From assembly GCF_902459505.1 (NCBI RefSeq), contig NC_047095.1, positions 116,437,380 to 116,501,379 on the forward strand: DNA of 64,000 nucleotides, given 5' to 3'. The first letter of the stretch is position 1, and each line of letters opens with the position of its first letter. Under the pieces are notes generated by a model, which saw only the letters and a list, made by a program, of their open reading frames with translations, was not told where the DNA came from and searched no databases. The position numbers were made by a program, and so were the translations under genes. Below, piece after piece: positions 1-10,611 of the stretch. Origin of the DNA: Geotrypetes seraphini. Taxonomy: Eukaryota; Chordata; Amphibia; Gymnophiona; Dermophiidae.

Positions 1-164
1 GAGTATGATGACCCAGTTGTATGTGATGACCAGTTTGCTAAGGATGGCTAGCAGGTCATCTAAGATGGACATTGGAGAGTGCAGTGCTCTGTATATCAAG
101 GGAAAGGTTAGGTCTCTGTTCTGACCTACATTCCTAAAATACTACTGGTCTATTGATTACATTA

Positions 165-240
165 CATTAAGTTGGGCAGACTGGATGGACCATTTGGGTC
201 TTTATCTGCCGTCATCTACTATGTTACTATGTTATTTTAA
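165..240 (+). repeat. CR1 LINE 3' tail fragment
   Basis: The phrase 'gggcagactggatggacca' followed by 'tctttatctgccgtcat' and 'ctatgttactatgtta' is the recurring end of CR1-type LINE copies in this window (compare 2,655-2,718, 28,010-28,060 and 36,185-36,242). No coding part remains here. Confidence 0.6.
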
Positions 241-419
241 GATTTGGACTGAAGGAAAAGAGACTCTGACAATGTTACAGCAGCTGAAGAAACCCAATCT
301 CGCAGCAGCCACCACCGACCAGGTTAGCAGTGGGTTAGGAGCATGGAAAGCTCGCTCCTGCCCGCTGCACCTCTGGACCACCAGGGATTGGCAGAGCAGG
401 TACGAGGAGCGGATAGGAC

Positions 420-665
420 AGGGTGCAGAGCCTGACAGGGAAGGGAGGCTGGGTACAGAATCTGATAGGGAGGGTGGATGGGTGCAGAGCCTGACGGATT
501 GGGAGGGAAGGGGGCTAGGTGTAGTGCCTGACAGGAGATGGAGGGAAGGAGCTGGGTGCAGTGCCTGACAGGAAGGGGGCTGGGTGCAATGCCTGGCAGG
601 GAGGGGGCTAGCTGCAGAGCCTGGTAGAGATGGGCTGGGTGCAGAGCCTGGCAGAGCAGGGCACT
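420..665. repeat. GC-rich minisatellite, unit about 35-45 bp
   Basis: Degenerate tandem copies of 'gggtgcagagcctgacaggg' followed by a variable G-rich stretch. About seven copies are visible, with lengths and substitutions differing between units. The overlapping open frame from 185 is a by-product of the repeat. Confidence 0.7.
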
Positions 666-679
666 TGAATCTTAAGCTT

Positions 680-775
680 CCTGACTTATATTCGAGTCAA
701 CTGTTTTTCCTCCTTTTTGGGGGAAAAATGGGAGTCTCGACTTATATTCGAGTATATACGGTGTGTATATATATG
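680..775. repeat. Unclassified short repeat with 'cttatattcgagt' ends
   Basis: The phrase 'gacttatattcgagt' occurs twice, about 55 bp apart, and the right copy runs into 'atatacggt'. This looks like one end of a short DNA transposon. No partner end or target duplication was found. Confidence 0.25.
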
Positions 776-874
776 AAACCTACTGGCAGATACACCTACC
801 TCCAGAATTCTATCCATTATACAGAGCCAAGCTACTGCATCTACTCTGATCCAAGAGACAGAGATAAGCACATT

Positions 875-1400
875 TGATCTGATTTGATTCATTTACTTTA
901 TATACTGCCCAGTATATAAGATTTAAGAGGGGTTTACAATCAAACTAACTGCTTACAATTAAGCTTTACAATTATCAAAACAGCCCTACAAAACTATTAA
1001 CATGAAATACCTAATTTGATGATACTACTACTAGTGCTAAAAGGCGTATGCAGTGCTGTACATTTTGACATTAAATAGACATTCCCTGCTTTTGAGGGAA
1101 GATGCATTCTTGGAGATTATTTTAAGGGTTGTATCCTTTTTGTTTGAAGAATTCAGTCAGAATCATATAACACCTATTCTTAAAGATCTACATTGGCTCC
1201 TTAGCACTGAACGTATTTCATTTACATGATTTTGCCTTGTATTTAAAGCATTTTTTTTAAATATCAGCCAGGATATCTTAGGGCAAAGTTGAAAGAATTA
1301 CATCGTAATAGAGTACTTTGCTCATCTCAACATAGGTTGTTTGATAAGGAAGGGATAAGGTGGGTTCTGGAGTCTCACATTAGCCATGGGGCATAGCCAG
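875..1400. repeat. L2-like LINE remnants
   Basis: 875-1,010 contains the 'tttatatactgcccag...ggtttacaat' tail seen at the 3' end of other L2-like copies in the window. 1,150-1,290 can be read as a degraded plus-strand stretch resembling 'LKDLHWL', the conserved region just past the reverse transcriptase of L2/Rex1-type LINEs. Short, old and frame-broken. Confidence 0.45.
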
Positions 1401-1539
1401 ACACCAGCACCTGTCCAGAAAGATCATTCAGACTGTTCGTCACCATTCACACTGCGGGTACAAGTTGATCACCACATCCCAATCACTGTCCTTTATATCA
1501 TTGGCAAATATTAGTGCTTGCTGCCCTAATGGAGGGGGA

Positions 1540-2718
1540 GAGTGGTGCCAGAGGAAGTGGTCAATGGTCTTCTTCATCTTAAAGCACTTAGAGACAGAGG
1601 AAATTTGGGAGAGGGGAGATAGGATAGAGGCCTTTATAAATACCTCCACAGCAGGGCAGGGTGATCAAAGCTACCAGGTGAGTATAAGCCCTCAGGTAAG
1701 TAAATCACTGAATACCTCTAAATGGATGGGAAAAGGGGGATAGGCCCGTGGAATCTCTCAGAGAGAGAAAGAGATAATGGTCACAGCAGTTGGGCAGACT
1801 AGATGGGCCATTTGGCCTTTATCTGCCATCATGTTTCTACAAAAAAGAAGCTCTGGAATGAGGGGGAAATAGGATGAAGGGGAGAGGGAAGAGATTCAGG
1901 AATAAAAAATGTGGTGGGTGTACGAAATAGCTGCCCAGTGGTGGTGGCAGATGGAAGACTTCATCTGAATTCAAGAAAGCATGGGACAACAGATAGGAAG
2001 GGACAATAAAGATTAGTAGTTTTATGAATGAACAGACTGGATAGGTCATTTGATCTTTATCTGCCTCCGTTTAATATGGCTCTATGTTTCTGAAAGAACT
2101 AGTTGAGGAGGAGCACCTGATGGTTATGTACAGGTAATAGGTATAAACAAGATAAGGAAATCATTCATACTTCATGAAATCACTGGCCAAAGGGATGTGC
2201 AGGATTGAAGTTCACGTTTAAGGGAGATTACTTTGTGGCGTCACCTGGGGGAAGAAATTTTGTGACAACACCGAGGTAAAACCAGAGAGCATAATCTGAG
2301 GTTGAGGGGTGGTAGACTCAAGAGTAATGTTAGGAAATTCTTCTTTACGGAAAGGGTGGTTGATGCCTGTAATGCGCTCCCGAGGGAAGTGGTGGAGAGG
2401 AAAACTGTGACAGAGTTAAAAAAAATAATGGTATATATTGAAGAACTAAGACCAGTATTGGGCAGACTTGCACGGTCTGTTTCACGTATATGGCCATTCA
2501 GTTGAGGATGGGCTGGGATGGTTTAGATGAGCTGGAGTGAGCTTCGATGGAGACTCCAGTAGATGCACAATACCAGGCAGAGCTCTGGGTTTCTGGCCCA
2601 GAAATATCTAAAAAAAGGACCATTTAAAATTAAATGATTAATTTATGGAGCATGTACGGTTGGGCAGATTGGACGGACCATTCAGGTCTTTATCTGCCGT
2701 CATTTACTCTGTTACTAT
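1540..2718 (+). repeat. Cluster of CR1 3'-end fragments
   Basis: Several partial CR1 3' ends lie head to tail. 1,540-1,850 ends in 'atgggccatttggcctt'. 1,840-2,095 ends in 'tttatctgcctccg'. 2,225-2,718 encodes the CR1 C-terminal phrase 'NVRKFFFTERVVDACNALP' (2,326-2,382) and ends in the usual tail. The 2,430-2,600 portion matches 55,805-55,865 plus 56,280-56,400, so both belong to one CR1 subfamily. Confidence 0.6.
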
Positions 2719-5700
2719 GTAGAAATAGAAGTTGCTTACCTGTAACGGTAGTTCTCCTTGGACAGATGATCTTACAACCACACAAGTTGGTGATGTTACC
2801 ATGACGGAGTTGACCCGGTAGTCTACAAGCCGCAAAGCTAAAAGCTTGGTGTATGCGCCAGCCCTCCCGCCTGAATGTATCTACTGTACATACACATAAC
2901 ACAAGCCCCCAACTGTCACCCTCTAATTTGGTGTATAGCTGGCGGCAACTGAAGGGGAGTATGGGCGGGATTGCGTGGCTGTAAGATCATCTGTCCAAGG
3001 AGAACTACTGTTACAGGTAAGCAACTTCTATTTCTCCTTGGTCACAGATCTTCCAGCCATACAAGTTGGTGCCTCCTGAGCTGAAGGTAACAGACAAATC
3101 ATATGCATGAATAATATAAAGAAACAGTCTGTTACCTGAGAAACAGCAGAGGAGGGAAGTTGACGCCTCATAATGCCGCTTGCAATACAACAGAACCCAG
3201 CGATGCATCTATACCGGATTCCACATCAAGGCAATAATGCTCTGCATATCTCCTGGAGTGGAGCGAGACAAATGTGGGCCCAGGTTGTTGCCATAGCTCT
3301 GAGATCATGCGCCGTAACATGCGGAGAAGACTCTTGAGGAGCAGGAGATAAGGCTGATGAATAACAGAACGCAATCAGCTGTGAAATCCAACGCGATAAG
3401 GTCAGTTTTGAAACCAGCCGAGGAGATGAGGTTGGCACTATGGGTAGGAATAGTTGAGACGGCCGCTGAGGCCCCGCCATTCTGTCCAGATAGGTCCGCA
3501 ATGCTCTGGCACAGTACAGCGTATGCAGCTTCTTGTCCTCTGGAGAAGCATGCGGTGGCGGAGAGAAAGTAGGCAGCACAATTGTCTGGTTCAAGTGGAA
3601 TGCTGAGACTACTTTTGGCAAAAATTTTGGATGAGTACGTAATAAGACAATACGTAATAAGACAGTACGTAATAAGTTTATCATGGAGAAACTGAGTGTA
3701 TGGACTATAGTACACTAAGGCATGGATCTCCCCAATTCTGCGAGCTGATGTTATTGCGACAAGGAACAGTGTCTTCCAAGCCGTAAGCTTAAGAGGTATT
3801 GAAGAGAGAGGCTTGAATGGAAGATCCATGAGAGCCTGCAGCACTAGATTGAGATCCTGGACCAGCACAGGGGGTGGAGAGGAGAGTGGAGATGTAAAAG
3901 TCCTTTGAAGTATTGTTTGACCACAGGATGTCGCACTAGAGATACGTCGTCCACTGGGTTATAAAAGACTGAGAGCGCCACTGAGTGCGGATTGAGTTAT
4001 ATGTCAGTCCAGCAGCTTTTAAGGTGGTGAGATAGTGCAAGACCTGCGCTATAGGTGCTGAGATAGGGTGAACATGATGTGTGGAACACCAGTTATGGAA
4101 TCGCTTCCATTTTCCTGTGTAAGAACGCTGAGTTGAGTCTGCTCTGGAAGCCATGAGAATGCGAAGGATTTCTGGTGTAAAGGTGAGATCCCCAGTTAGC
4201 GAGGACGGAGAAGCCATGCTGTCAAATTGAGAGACTGAAGGTTTGGTTGAAGTAACTGCCCATTCTGTTATGTGAGAAGGTCTGGGCACTTTGGAAGAAA
4301 CCACAGGGACTGAGATGCCTTGTTGAGAAGTACTGGAAACCATGTATGCCTGGGCCAACACGGTGTGATGAGGATCATGGAGGCATTGTCTGAGATCGCC
4401 TTCTGAATGACCTTTCCTATCAGAGGAATAGGAGGGAATGCATAGAGGAGTTGGTCGAACCAGTGGAGTTGAAACGCATCCTCTGCCAGGCAGTCCTGTT
4501 CTCCGTACCTGAAGCAAAATTTGTGACATTTGGTGTTCATCTGGGACGCAAAGAGATCTATCTAAGGCGTTCCCCACTTGGCGAATATCTCTTGTGGAAC
4601 TGTGCTCTGTAGCGACCACTCGTGAGGGCTGAGCTTGTCAGCGAGCACGTTGTCCTTGCCCAGAAGGTAAACTGCTTGCAATGTGGACTGGAGTTGTATG
4701 ACCAGGTTCCATATGGCCACCGCTTCTTGGGACAAAGGATGAACATAAGAACATGAGAATTGCCACTGCTGGGTCAGACCAGTTGTCCATTGTACCCCGC
4801 AGTCTGCTCACACGACAGCCCTTAGATCAAAGACCAGTGCCCTAACTGAGATTAGCCTTACCTGCGTATGTTCCGGTTCAGCAGGACCTTGTCTAACTTT
4901 GTCTTGAATCCCTGGAGGGTGTTCCCCTATAACAGCCTCTGGAAGAGCGTTCCAGTTTCCTACCATTCTCTGGGTGAAGAAGAACTTCCTTACGTTTGTA
5001 CGGAATCTATCCCCTTTTAGCTTTAGAGAGTGCCCTCTTGTTCTCTCTACTTTGGAGAGGGTGAACAACCTGTCTTTATTTACTATGTCTATTCGCTTCA
5101 TTATCTTGAATGTTTTGATCATCTCTCGCTGTATGGCAACTCCTCCAGCCCCTTAACCATTTTAGTCGCTCTTCTCTGGACCCTTTCAAGTAGTACTGTG
5201 TCCGTCTTCATGTACGGCTACCAGTGCTGGACGCAGTATTCCAGGTGAGGGCTTACCATGGCCCGGTACAGCAGCATGATAACTTTCTCCATTCTGTTTG
5301 TGATCCCCTTCTTAATCATCCCTAGCATTCTGTTTGCCCTTTTTGCCGCCACTGTGCATTGCGTGAACGGCTTCATCGACTTGTCAATCAGTATTCCCAA
5401 GTCTCTTTCCTGGGGGGGGGGGGGGTCTCTCCAAGTACCACACCGGACATCCTGTATTTGTGTATAAGATTTTTGTTACCGACATGCATCACCTTACACT
5501 TATCCACGTTGAACCTCATTTGCCATGTCGTGGCCCATTTCTCGAGCATGTTTATGTCACATTGCAGGTCTTCGCAATCCTCCTGCGTCTTCACTACTCT
5601 GAATAACTTTGTGTCGTCTGCAAATTTAATCACCTCACTTGTCGCACCAATTTCCAGATCGTTTATAAATATGTTGAAGAGCACGGATCCAAGCACCGAA

Positions 5701-8700
5701 CCCTGCGGCACTCCACTTGTGACACTTTTCCAGTCTGAGTATCATCCATTTACTCCCACTCTCTGTTTCCTATCCGCCAGCCAGTTTTTAATCCACGTGA
5801 GTATTTCACCCTCAATTCCATGGCTCGCAATTTTTCAAATTAGTCGTTCATGCAGAACCTTATTGAACGCCTTCTGATAATCCAGATATACAATGTCGAC
5901 CCTTGTTTATCTGCCTGTTTACTCCCTCGAAGAGGTGCAGCAAGTTCGTCATGCAAGATCTTCCTTTGCTGAAGCCATGCTGGCTGGTCCTCATCAGATT
6001 GTGACCGTCAAGGTGATCAATGATGCAGTCCTTTATCAGTGCCTCTGCCATCTTTCCTGGTACCGAGGTCAGATTCACCAGTCTATAGTTTCCCCTTGAA
6101 CCTTTCTTGAAGATCGGCATAACATTTGCCACCTTCCAGTCTTCTGGAATCCTTCCCGATTTGATCGACAGATTGGCTATTAGTTGAAATAGTTCAGCTA
6201 TAGCCCCATTCAGTTCCTTAATTACCCTCGGATGATGCCATCTGGTCCCGGGGATTTATCATTTTTAAGCCTATCAATCTGCCTGTATACCTTTTCTAGA
6301 CTGACTGTCAACCCTGTCAGTTTCCCGTCTTCGTTTCCTGCATATAGCCTGTCGGCTTCCGTTATGTTGTGTATATTCTCTTTGGTAAATACAGTTGCAA
6401 AAAATGTGTTCAGTTTGTCAGCAATGGCTTTGTCCTCCTTTAGCACTCCCTTTATTCCATGGTCATCCAATGACCCCACCTCTTCCTTTGCGGGTCGTTT
6501 CCCCTTAATATATTGAAAGAACGGCTTGAAGTTTTTTGCCTCCTTGGCTATTTTTTCCTCGTAGTCTCTTTTGGCCCCTCTTACCGCCTTATGGTACCTG
6601 CTTTGATGTTTGTGCTTTTTCCAGTTTTCATCCATTTTTGATCTTTTCCATTCCTTAAATGAAGTCTTCTTCTCTCTGATTGCTTCCTTCACCAATACAG
6701 TGAGCCATGCCGGTTCCTTGTTCTTTTTTCTCTTGGATCCCTTGTTGATACGTGGTATATATAGATTTTGCGCCTCGGTGACTGTGTCTTTAAAAAGGGA
6801 TCATGCTTGCTCTAACATTCTTACAGTGCTTATCCTCTTCTTAATCTTATTTCCCACCATGAGTCTCATCCCTTCATAATTCCCTTTTCAGAAGTTCAGT
6901 GCCGTGGCCGTCATATTGGATCGATGTTTTCCCCCTGTGTCCAGGTTGAAGCGGATCATATTGTGATCACTGTTTCCCAGCATCCCTTCTACTTCTACAC
7001 CTTGCGCCAGTCCTCGTAGTCCATTTAGAATTAAGTCCAGAATTGCATTTCCTCTCGTATTTTTCTTGACAAGTTGTTCCAGGAAGTAATCACCTACAGC
7101 ATCCAGGAACTTGGTCTCCCTACTGCAGCCGGAGGTGCCTAGGTTCCAGTCTATCCCCAGATAATTGAAGTCACCCAAGATAATGGTGTTGCCTTCCTTG
7201 CAGTTGCGTTTAATCTCGTCCGTCATTTCTCCATCAATTTCTTCAGACTGCCCTGGGGGTTGGTAGTAGATGCCGATCTTCGTTTCTGTTCCATTTGTTC
7301 CCAAAATGTTGACCCATAGGGACTCTAACTTATTCTTCGTTTCCAACAAGTTCTCTCAGGTAGACTCAATTCCTTGTTTGACGTATAGGGCAATACCCCC
7401 CCCCCCTTTTGACCCACTCTGTCTCTGCGGTATAACTTGTATCCCAGTAGCATAGTGTCCCAGATATTTTCCTCGGTCCACCATGTTTCCATGATGCCGA
7501 TGATGTCAAGGTTATCTTTTTGGGCCATTTCTTCCAGTTTCCCCATCTTATTCCTTAGGCTCCCTGCGTTTGTGTACATACACTTGAGTTTGCGGCCTGA
7601 TACTTTCTTGCATTTCCTTCCCTCTTGTGTCCCTTTTGTTCCGTCATGATTTCTGTCTTGCCTATGATCCGGTGAGTTTCCCTGCTATCTTCGTGCACAG
7701 TATTCTCTGGGTATACCGGTTCCTGAACCATCTAGTCTTGAAGCGCTCGAGCTCTCATGGGTGGCAGGAAGACTGCAGCATTCTGTGTCTTGAAGATTGC
7801 TCCTATGAATTGCAGCGTTTGAGATGGCTTGAGATGAGACTTTGGAAAGTTGAGCAGAAACCCCAATCTCAAAAGAAGGTTTACGGTCTGACTCAATGCC
7901 TGGCAGGTGAGGCTGGACGTTGAAGTGGAAATAAGCCAATCATCTAGATAAAAGAAGATTGACAGCCCCTGCTTGCGAAGATGTGCTACTATGGGGATAA
8001 CAATTACAATGCTCCGGCTGCTGTAAGAAGGCAGTTTAGACATCGCCGGCCACAGGGCAGGGAGGTTTGTCAGACCGGGCCTGTTGGGAATGGGGGTGTG
8101 TGAAAGCGCCACGAAGGTAAGGGGGGGGGTGAAAGCGCCACGAAGGTAAGGGGCAGGGAGGGAGAAAGGGAGCTGATTCAACTCGATGGCAACAGTAGGG
8201 AGGGCGGCATAAAGGAGGGAGGGAGTGCGATAGGGACCGGGCTGGCTGTGCAGCCCCCTAAGGCTGCACCTGTGGTGGACCGCCCCCCCCCCTTGGTACG
8301 CCACTGACCTCACTGAATCTCTGGAACCAGTTCTACTGCTTGGATGTCAAGCAGCCGAGACAATTCCTGCTGTAATGGAAGAAGATGAGCCGGTTGAATG
8401 ATCTGAAGCGATGGTGGGCACCATGGAGGTGAAGTCTGGAAACGCATTCGGTATTCATTTTGTGCAATACGAAGAACCCAAGTGTCTGTGGTAATGCCCT
8501 GCCAAGCATTGAGGAAGAACCATAACTGGCCTCTCACTGGGATAGATGGAAGTGGAAGGATGTCAAAATGATTGCTGGGTTTCTGGCCAGCAGGTTGGGA
8601 AGGCTTCTGTGATCTTCGGTACCTTGGTGCCCTGGCTGAATATTGCTGTTTAAATGGTCGAAATTGTTTCTGTGGATAGTAAGGAATATGGTGCCTGGAA

Positions 8701-9465
8701 GAGGAATATGGTTCCTTGGAATTGTAATTTCTCTGTGCGTGGTAAGACTGCTGCTTCTTGAATGGCTGCTTGGAGTGATGAACAGTGTCTTCCTTCAGGG
8801 CATCCAGAGTGGTGCAATCTTCTTTGACCTTATCTCCAAACAAGCTGTCCCCCAGGCAAGGGGCATCTGCTACCTTAGCATGTACATCGATTCCCAATTT
8901 AGAACTTTGCAACCAGGCCAGCCTCCTGGTGCAAATGCCCGTAGCTGCTCCCCTCATAGCTGTATCGAACCCATCATCCGCTGCTCATATTGAGAATTTT
9001 TTGAAGTTGGCAAGAATCAAATTGAATGCTTCTTGAGTGGGCACAGGTAGGGTTTCTACCAGTTTTCTCATGTCCTCCATATTGGCGTACAGGTACTGTG
9101 TATAGAAAAATTGATGAACAGCAATCTTTCCAGAAAGCATGGAATTCTGATATGACCTCTTCTTCCCCATGCCCTCCATGATCCTCATGACCCGAATAGG
9201 GGGAGTTGAAGCAAAATCTTTAGGGGATTTGGATTTCCTCAAAGCTGAGCGGACCACTAATGACTGATGCTGCAATTGTGGTTTACCAAATCCCGCCACA
9301 TCCTGTACCTTGTATTTGTGCTCCAGAGTACGAGTCACCCTCGACGTATATGGAGTGCTCCATATGGACTTCTGAGTCTCCACCAAGTCCTCATGAAGTG
9401 ATAATGACACTACCTCCTTCGGTATGTTGAGATATTTAAGTATTTTAAGTCCTAGTTCAGCTGGA
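2719..9465 (-). mobile_element. DIRS-type tyrosine-recombinase retrotransposon fossil, split by a CR1
   Basis: Minus-strand order from the right: a gag-like region (about 9,410-8,310), a reverse transcriptase with the DIRS-typical 'YLDDWL' catalytic motif (about 8,310-7,735), then after the CR1 insertion a region with tyrosine-recombinase/phage-integrase character ('STQRSYTGKWKRFHNWC' around 4,200-4,090, continuing to about 3,230). At the left end, about 60 bp at 2,719-2,778 recur inverted at 2,979-3,032, sharing 'agttgcttacctgtaac'. Inverted terminal sequence of this kind fits DIRS elements. The copy is clearly broken, with roughly half a dozen or more interruptions besides the CR1, so it is old. 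The right boundary is approximate. Confidence 0.75.
4743..7730 (-). mobile_element. CR1 LINE, nearly complete ORF2, inserted in the DIRS fossil
   Basis: Minus-strand translation runs from an endonuclease start ('YTNAGSLRNKMGKLEEMA', near 7,579-7,525) and 'ILGDFNYLGIDWNL' (near 7,160), through reverse-transcriptase blocks ('NDKSPGPDGI' near 6,240, 'FADDTKLF' near 5,610, 'PHLEYCVQHW' near 5,220), to the C-terminal 'NVRKFFFTQRMVGNWNALP' (near 4,990-4,930). The 3' end is the CR1 tail at 4,743-4,790 ('aacataagaacatgagaatt' on plus). The frame is broken several times, so it cannot encode a whole protein. ORF1 is absent. The surrounding DIRS coding sequence is interrupted here, so the CR1 is the younger insertion. 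Confidence 0.85.
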
Positions 9466-9665
9466 CTCTTTTTGACATCCTTACTTCAAGAGGTTTCATG
9501 TTGACATCGTTTAATGTTTCTAGTTCAACAAAGAAAAATTGTTTCTAGTTCAGCCAATGTTTTGTTCTCTTGTCAATTAACTGTGAAAGAGAAGGAAAAA
9601 GAAAATGGTTAGAAACAGTCCTCTAAATTTATCCCCATGATTTATCACCTTCCAAATGGAATACT
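9466..9665. repeat. Partial extra copy of the 20-25 kb module
   Basis: This stretch matches 21,390-21,550 closely, including 'gttctcttgtcaattaactg' (9,553-9,585) and 'tatcaccttccaaatggaat' (9,643-9,662). It is a fragment of the module repeated between 20.3 and 25.2 kb, about 11 kb away. Confidence 0.7.
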
Positions 9666-9679
9666 ACTACGACTATTAT

Positions 9680-10165
9680 TAATTATTTCTAGAGCACTAC
9701 CAGACATACACATAACATAACATAACAAACACGGTTAACAAAAGATAAAATTACTTAACATTCACAGTTGATCACAATCAGCTATTCAGAATATTTGCCA
9801 AACAGATATGTTTTCAGGCTTTTTCTAAAAGCCTGGTAAGAAATGGAAGTTGATATAAAGTTACCAATTTGTTTATCCCACATTCCAGCCTGATACGATA
9901 GGGTCCTACCAAAAAATCGTTTATAGACACATCCTTTAATAGATGGAAAATCCAAAAATCGTAGACCACGCAAATGTTTCCTATTGGCAAATTCAAAGTG
10001 ATCGAGAAAGTAGCTGGGTAATAACCCACTCAAAGCCTTAAAACATGTACAACCAAACTTGAAAATCACTCTCGCCTCAATGGACAACCAATGTAGCTTA
10101 TGATAATACTGTGACACATGATAGGATTTTTTCAATCCAAAGATCAGCTGCAACCTTTTAGTGTG
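9680..10165 (-). repeat. L2-like LINE, C-terminal fragment
   Basis: The minus-strand frame 10,153-9,782 (123 codons) reads 'MQLIFGLKKSYHVSQYYHKL', then 'HWLSIEARVIFKFGCTCFKAL' and 'LPSYF'. This is the conserved stretch after the reverse transcriptase of L2/Rex1-type LINEs. A closely related copy is at 31,354-30,935. The 123-codon frame is open, but the element is heavily 5'-truncated. Confidence 0.7.
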
Positions 10166-10399
10166 GGTTTTGTGTTTTTTGTTTTTTCAAATTGATAGAA
10201 AAAATTACAGTAATCTAAAGTGCTCAGGATGAAAGACTGCATCAATAACCTAACAGAAGAAAGGTCGAAATATGGCCCAAGTGAGCTTACAATCTAAAGA
10301 CTCTGTGGAGAGTAGCTGTTCAAGATGTAGGCTTTTTTAAAAATTCAACTTGGTAATCCTCATAAAAATGTCTAGGACCCAATACACTGGGAACTTTGG

Positions 10400-10450
10400 A
10401 CACAACATGGTCCGTGTTTCAACAACACAATCTTCTTCTCCTAATTAGGG
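10400..10450 (-). ncRNA. Hammerhead-ribozyme-like motif, degenerate (copy 1)
   Basis: The minus strand has GAAAC at 10,420-10,416 followed by stem III 'ACACGGACCATGT' and a preceding AGAAGAAG box. Stem I and the CTGA box are eroded. It is recognised by homology with copy 2 in the opposite arm. Confidence 0.35.
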
Positions 10451-10484
10451 CTTCTTAATCCACGAGGTCTTATCATAGGACCTA

Positions 10485-10536
10485 TAGGGGCCTCTGAGAA
10501 AGACTGTATTGTGAAAGCACGGACCGTGTTGGGTCC
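10485..10536 (+). ncRNA. Hammerhead-ribozyme-like motif, degenerate (copy 2)
   Basis: CTGAGAA at 10,494-10,500, GAAA at 10,513-10,516, a stem III-like 'GCACGGACCGTGT' and GGGTCC at 10,531-10,536. The 5' strand of stem I is altered, so pairing is imperfect. Confidence 0.4.
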
Positions 10537-10595
10537 AAAGTTCCCCATGTATTGGGTCCTAGACATTTTTATGTGGATTACCAAGTAGATTTTTT

Positions 10596-10611
10596 AATAA
10601 AGCCTACATCT
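10596..10611. repeat. Left target-site duplication of the L1
   Basis: AATAAAGCCTACATCT, identical to 17,342-17,357. It lies in the right arm of the foldback element, so the insertion target was 'aataaagcctacatct|tgaacatc'. Confidence 0.93.

Larger units (their letters stand above)
10296..10611. mobile_element. Foldback element with hammerhead-like motifs, split by an L1
   Basis: The left arm runs from 'agactctgtggagagta' (10,300) through 'tgtctaggacccaatacac' (10,370-10,388) to the motif at 10,400-10,450. The right arm is its inverted copy, from the motif at 10,494-10,536 through 'gtattgggtcctagaca' (10,549-10,565) to 'aataaagcctacatct' (10,596-10,611). It resumes beyond the L1 at 17,358-17,384 ('tgaacatctactctccaca'). 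The arms are about 130-145 bp with several mismatches. Confidence 0.75.

Noticed and set aside
3226-3868. Overlapping minus-strand frames that look like small independent genes
   Set aside because: They lie inside the DIRS fossil and are parts or shadows of its recombinase region.
5359-5877. A 172-codon plus-strand frame
   Set aside because: It is the antisense of the CR1 reverse transcriptase, whose motifs (FADDTKLF) are on minus.
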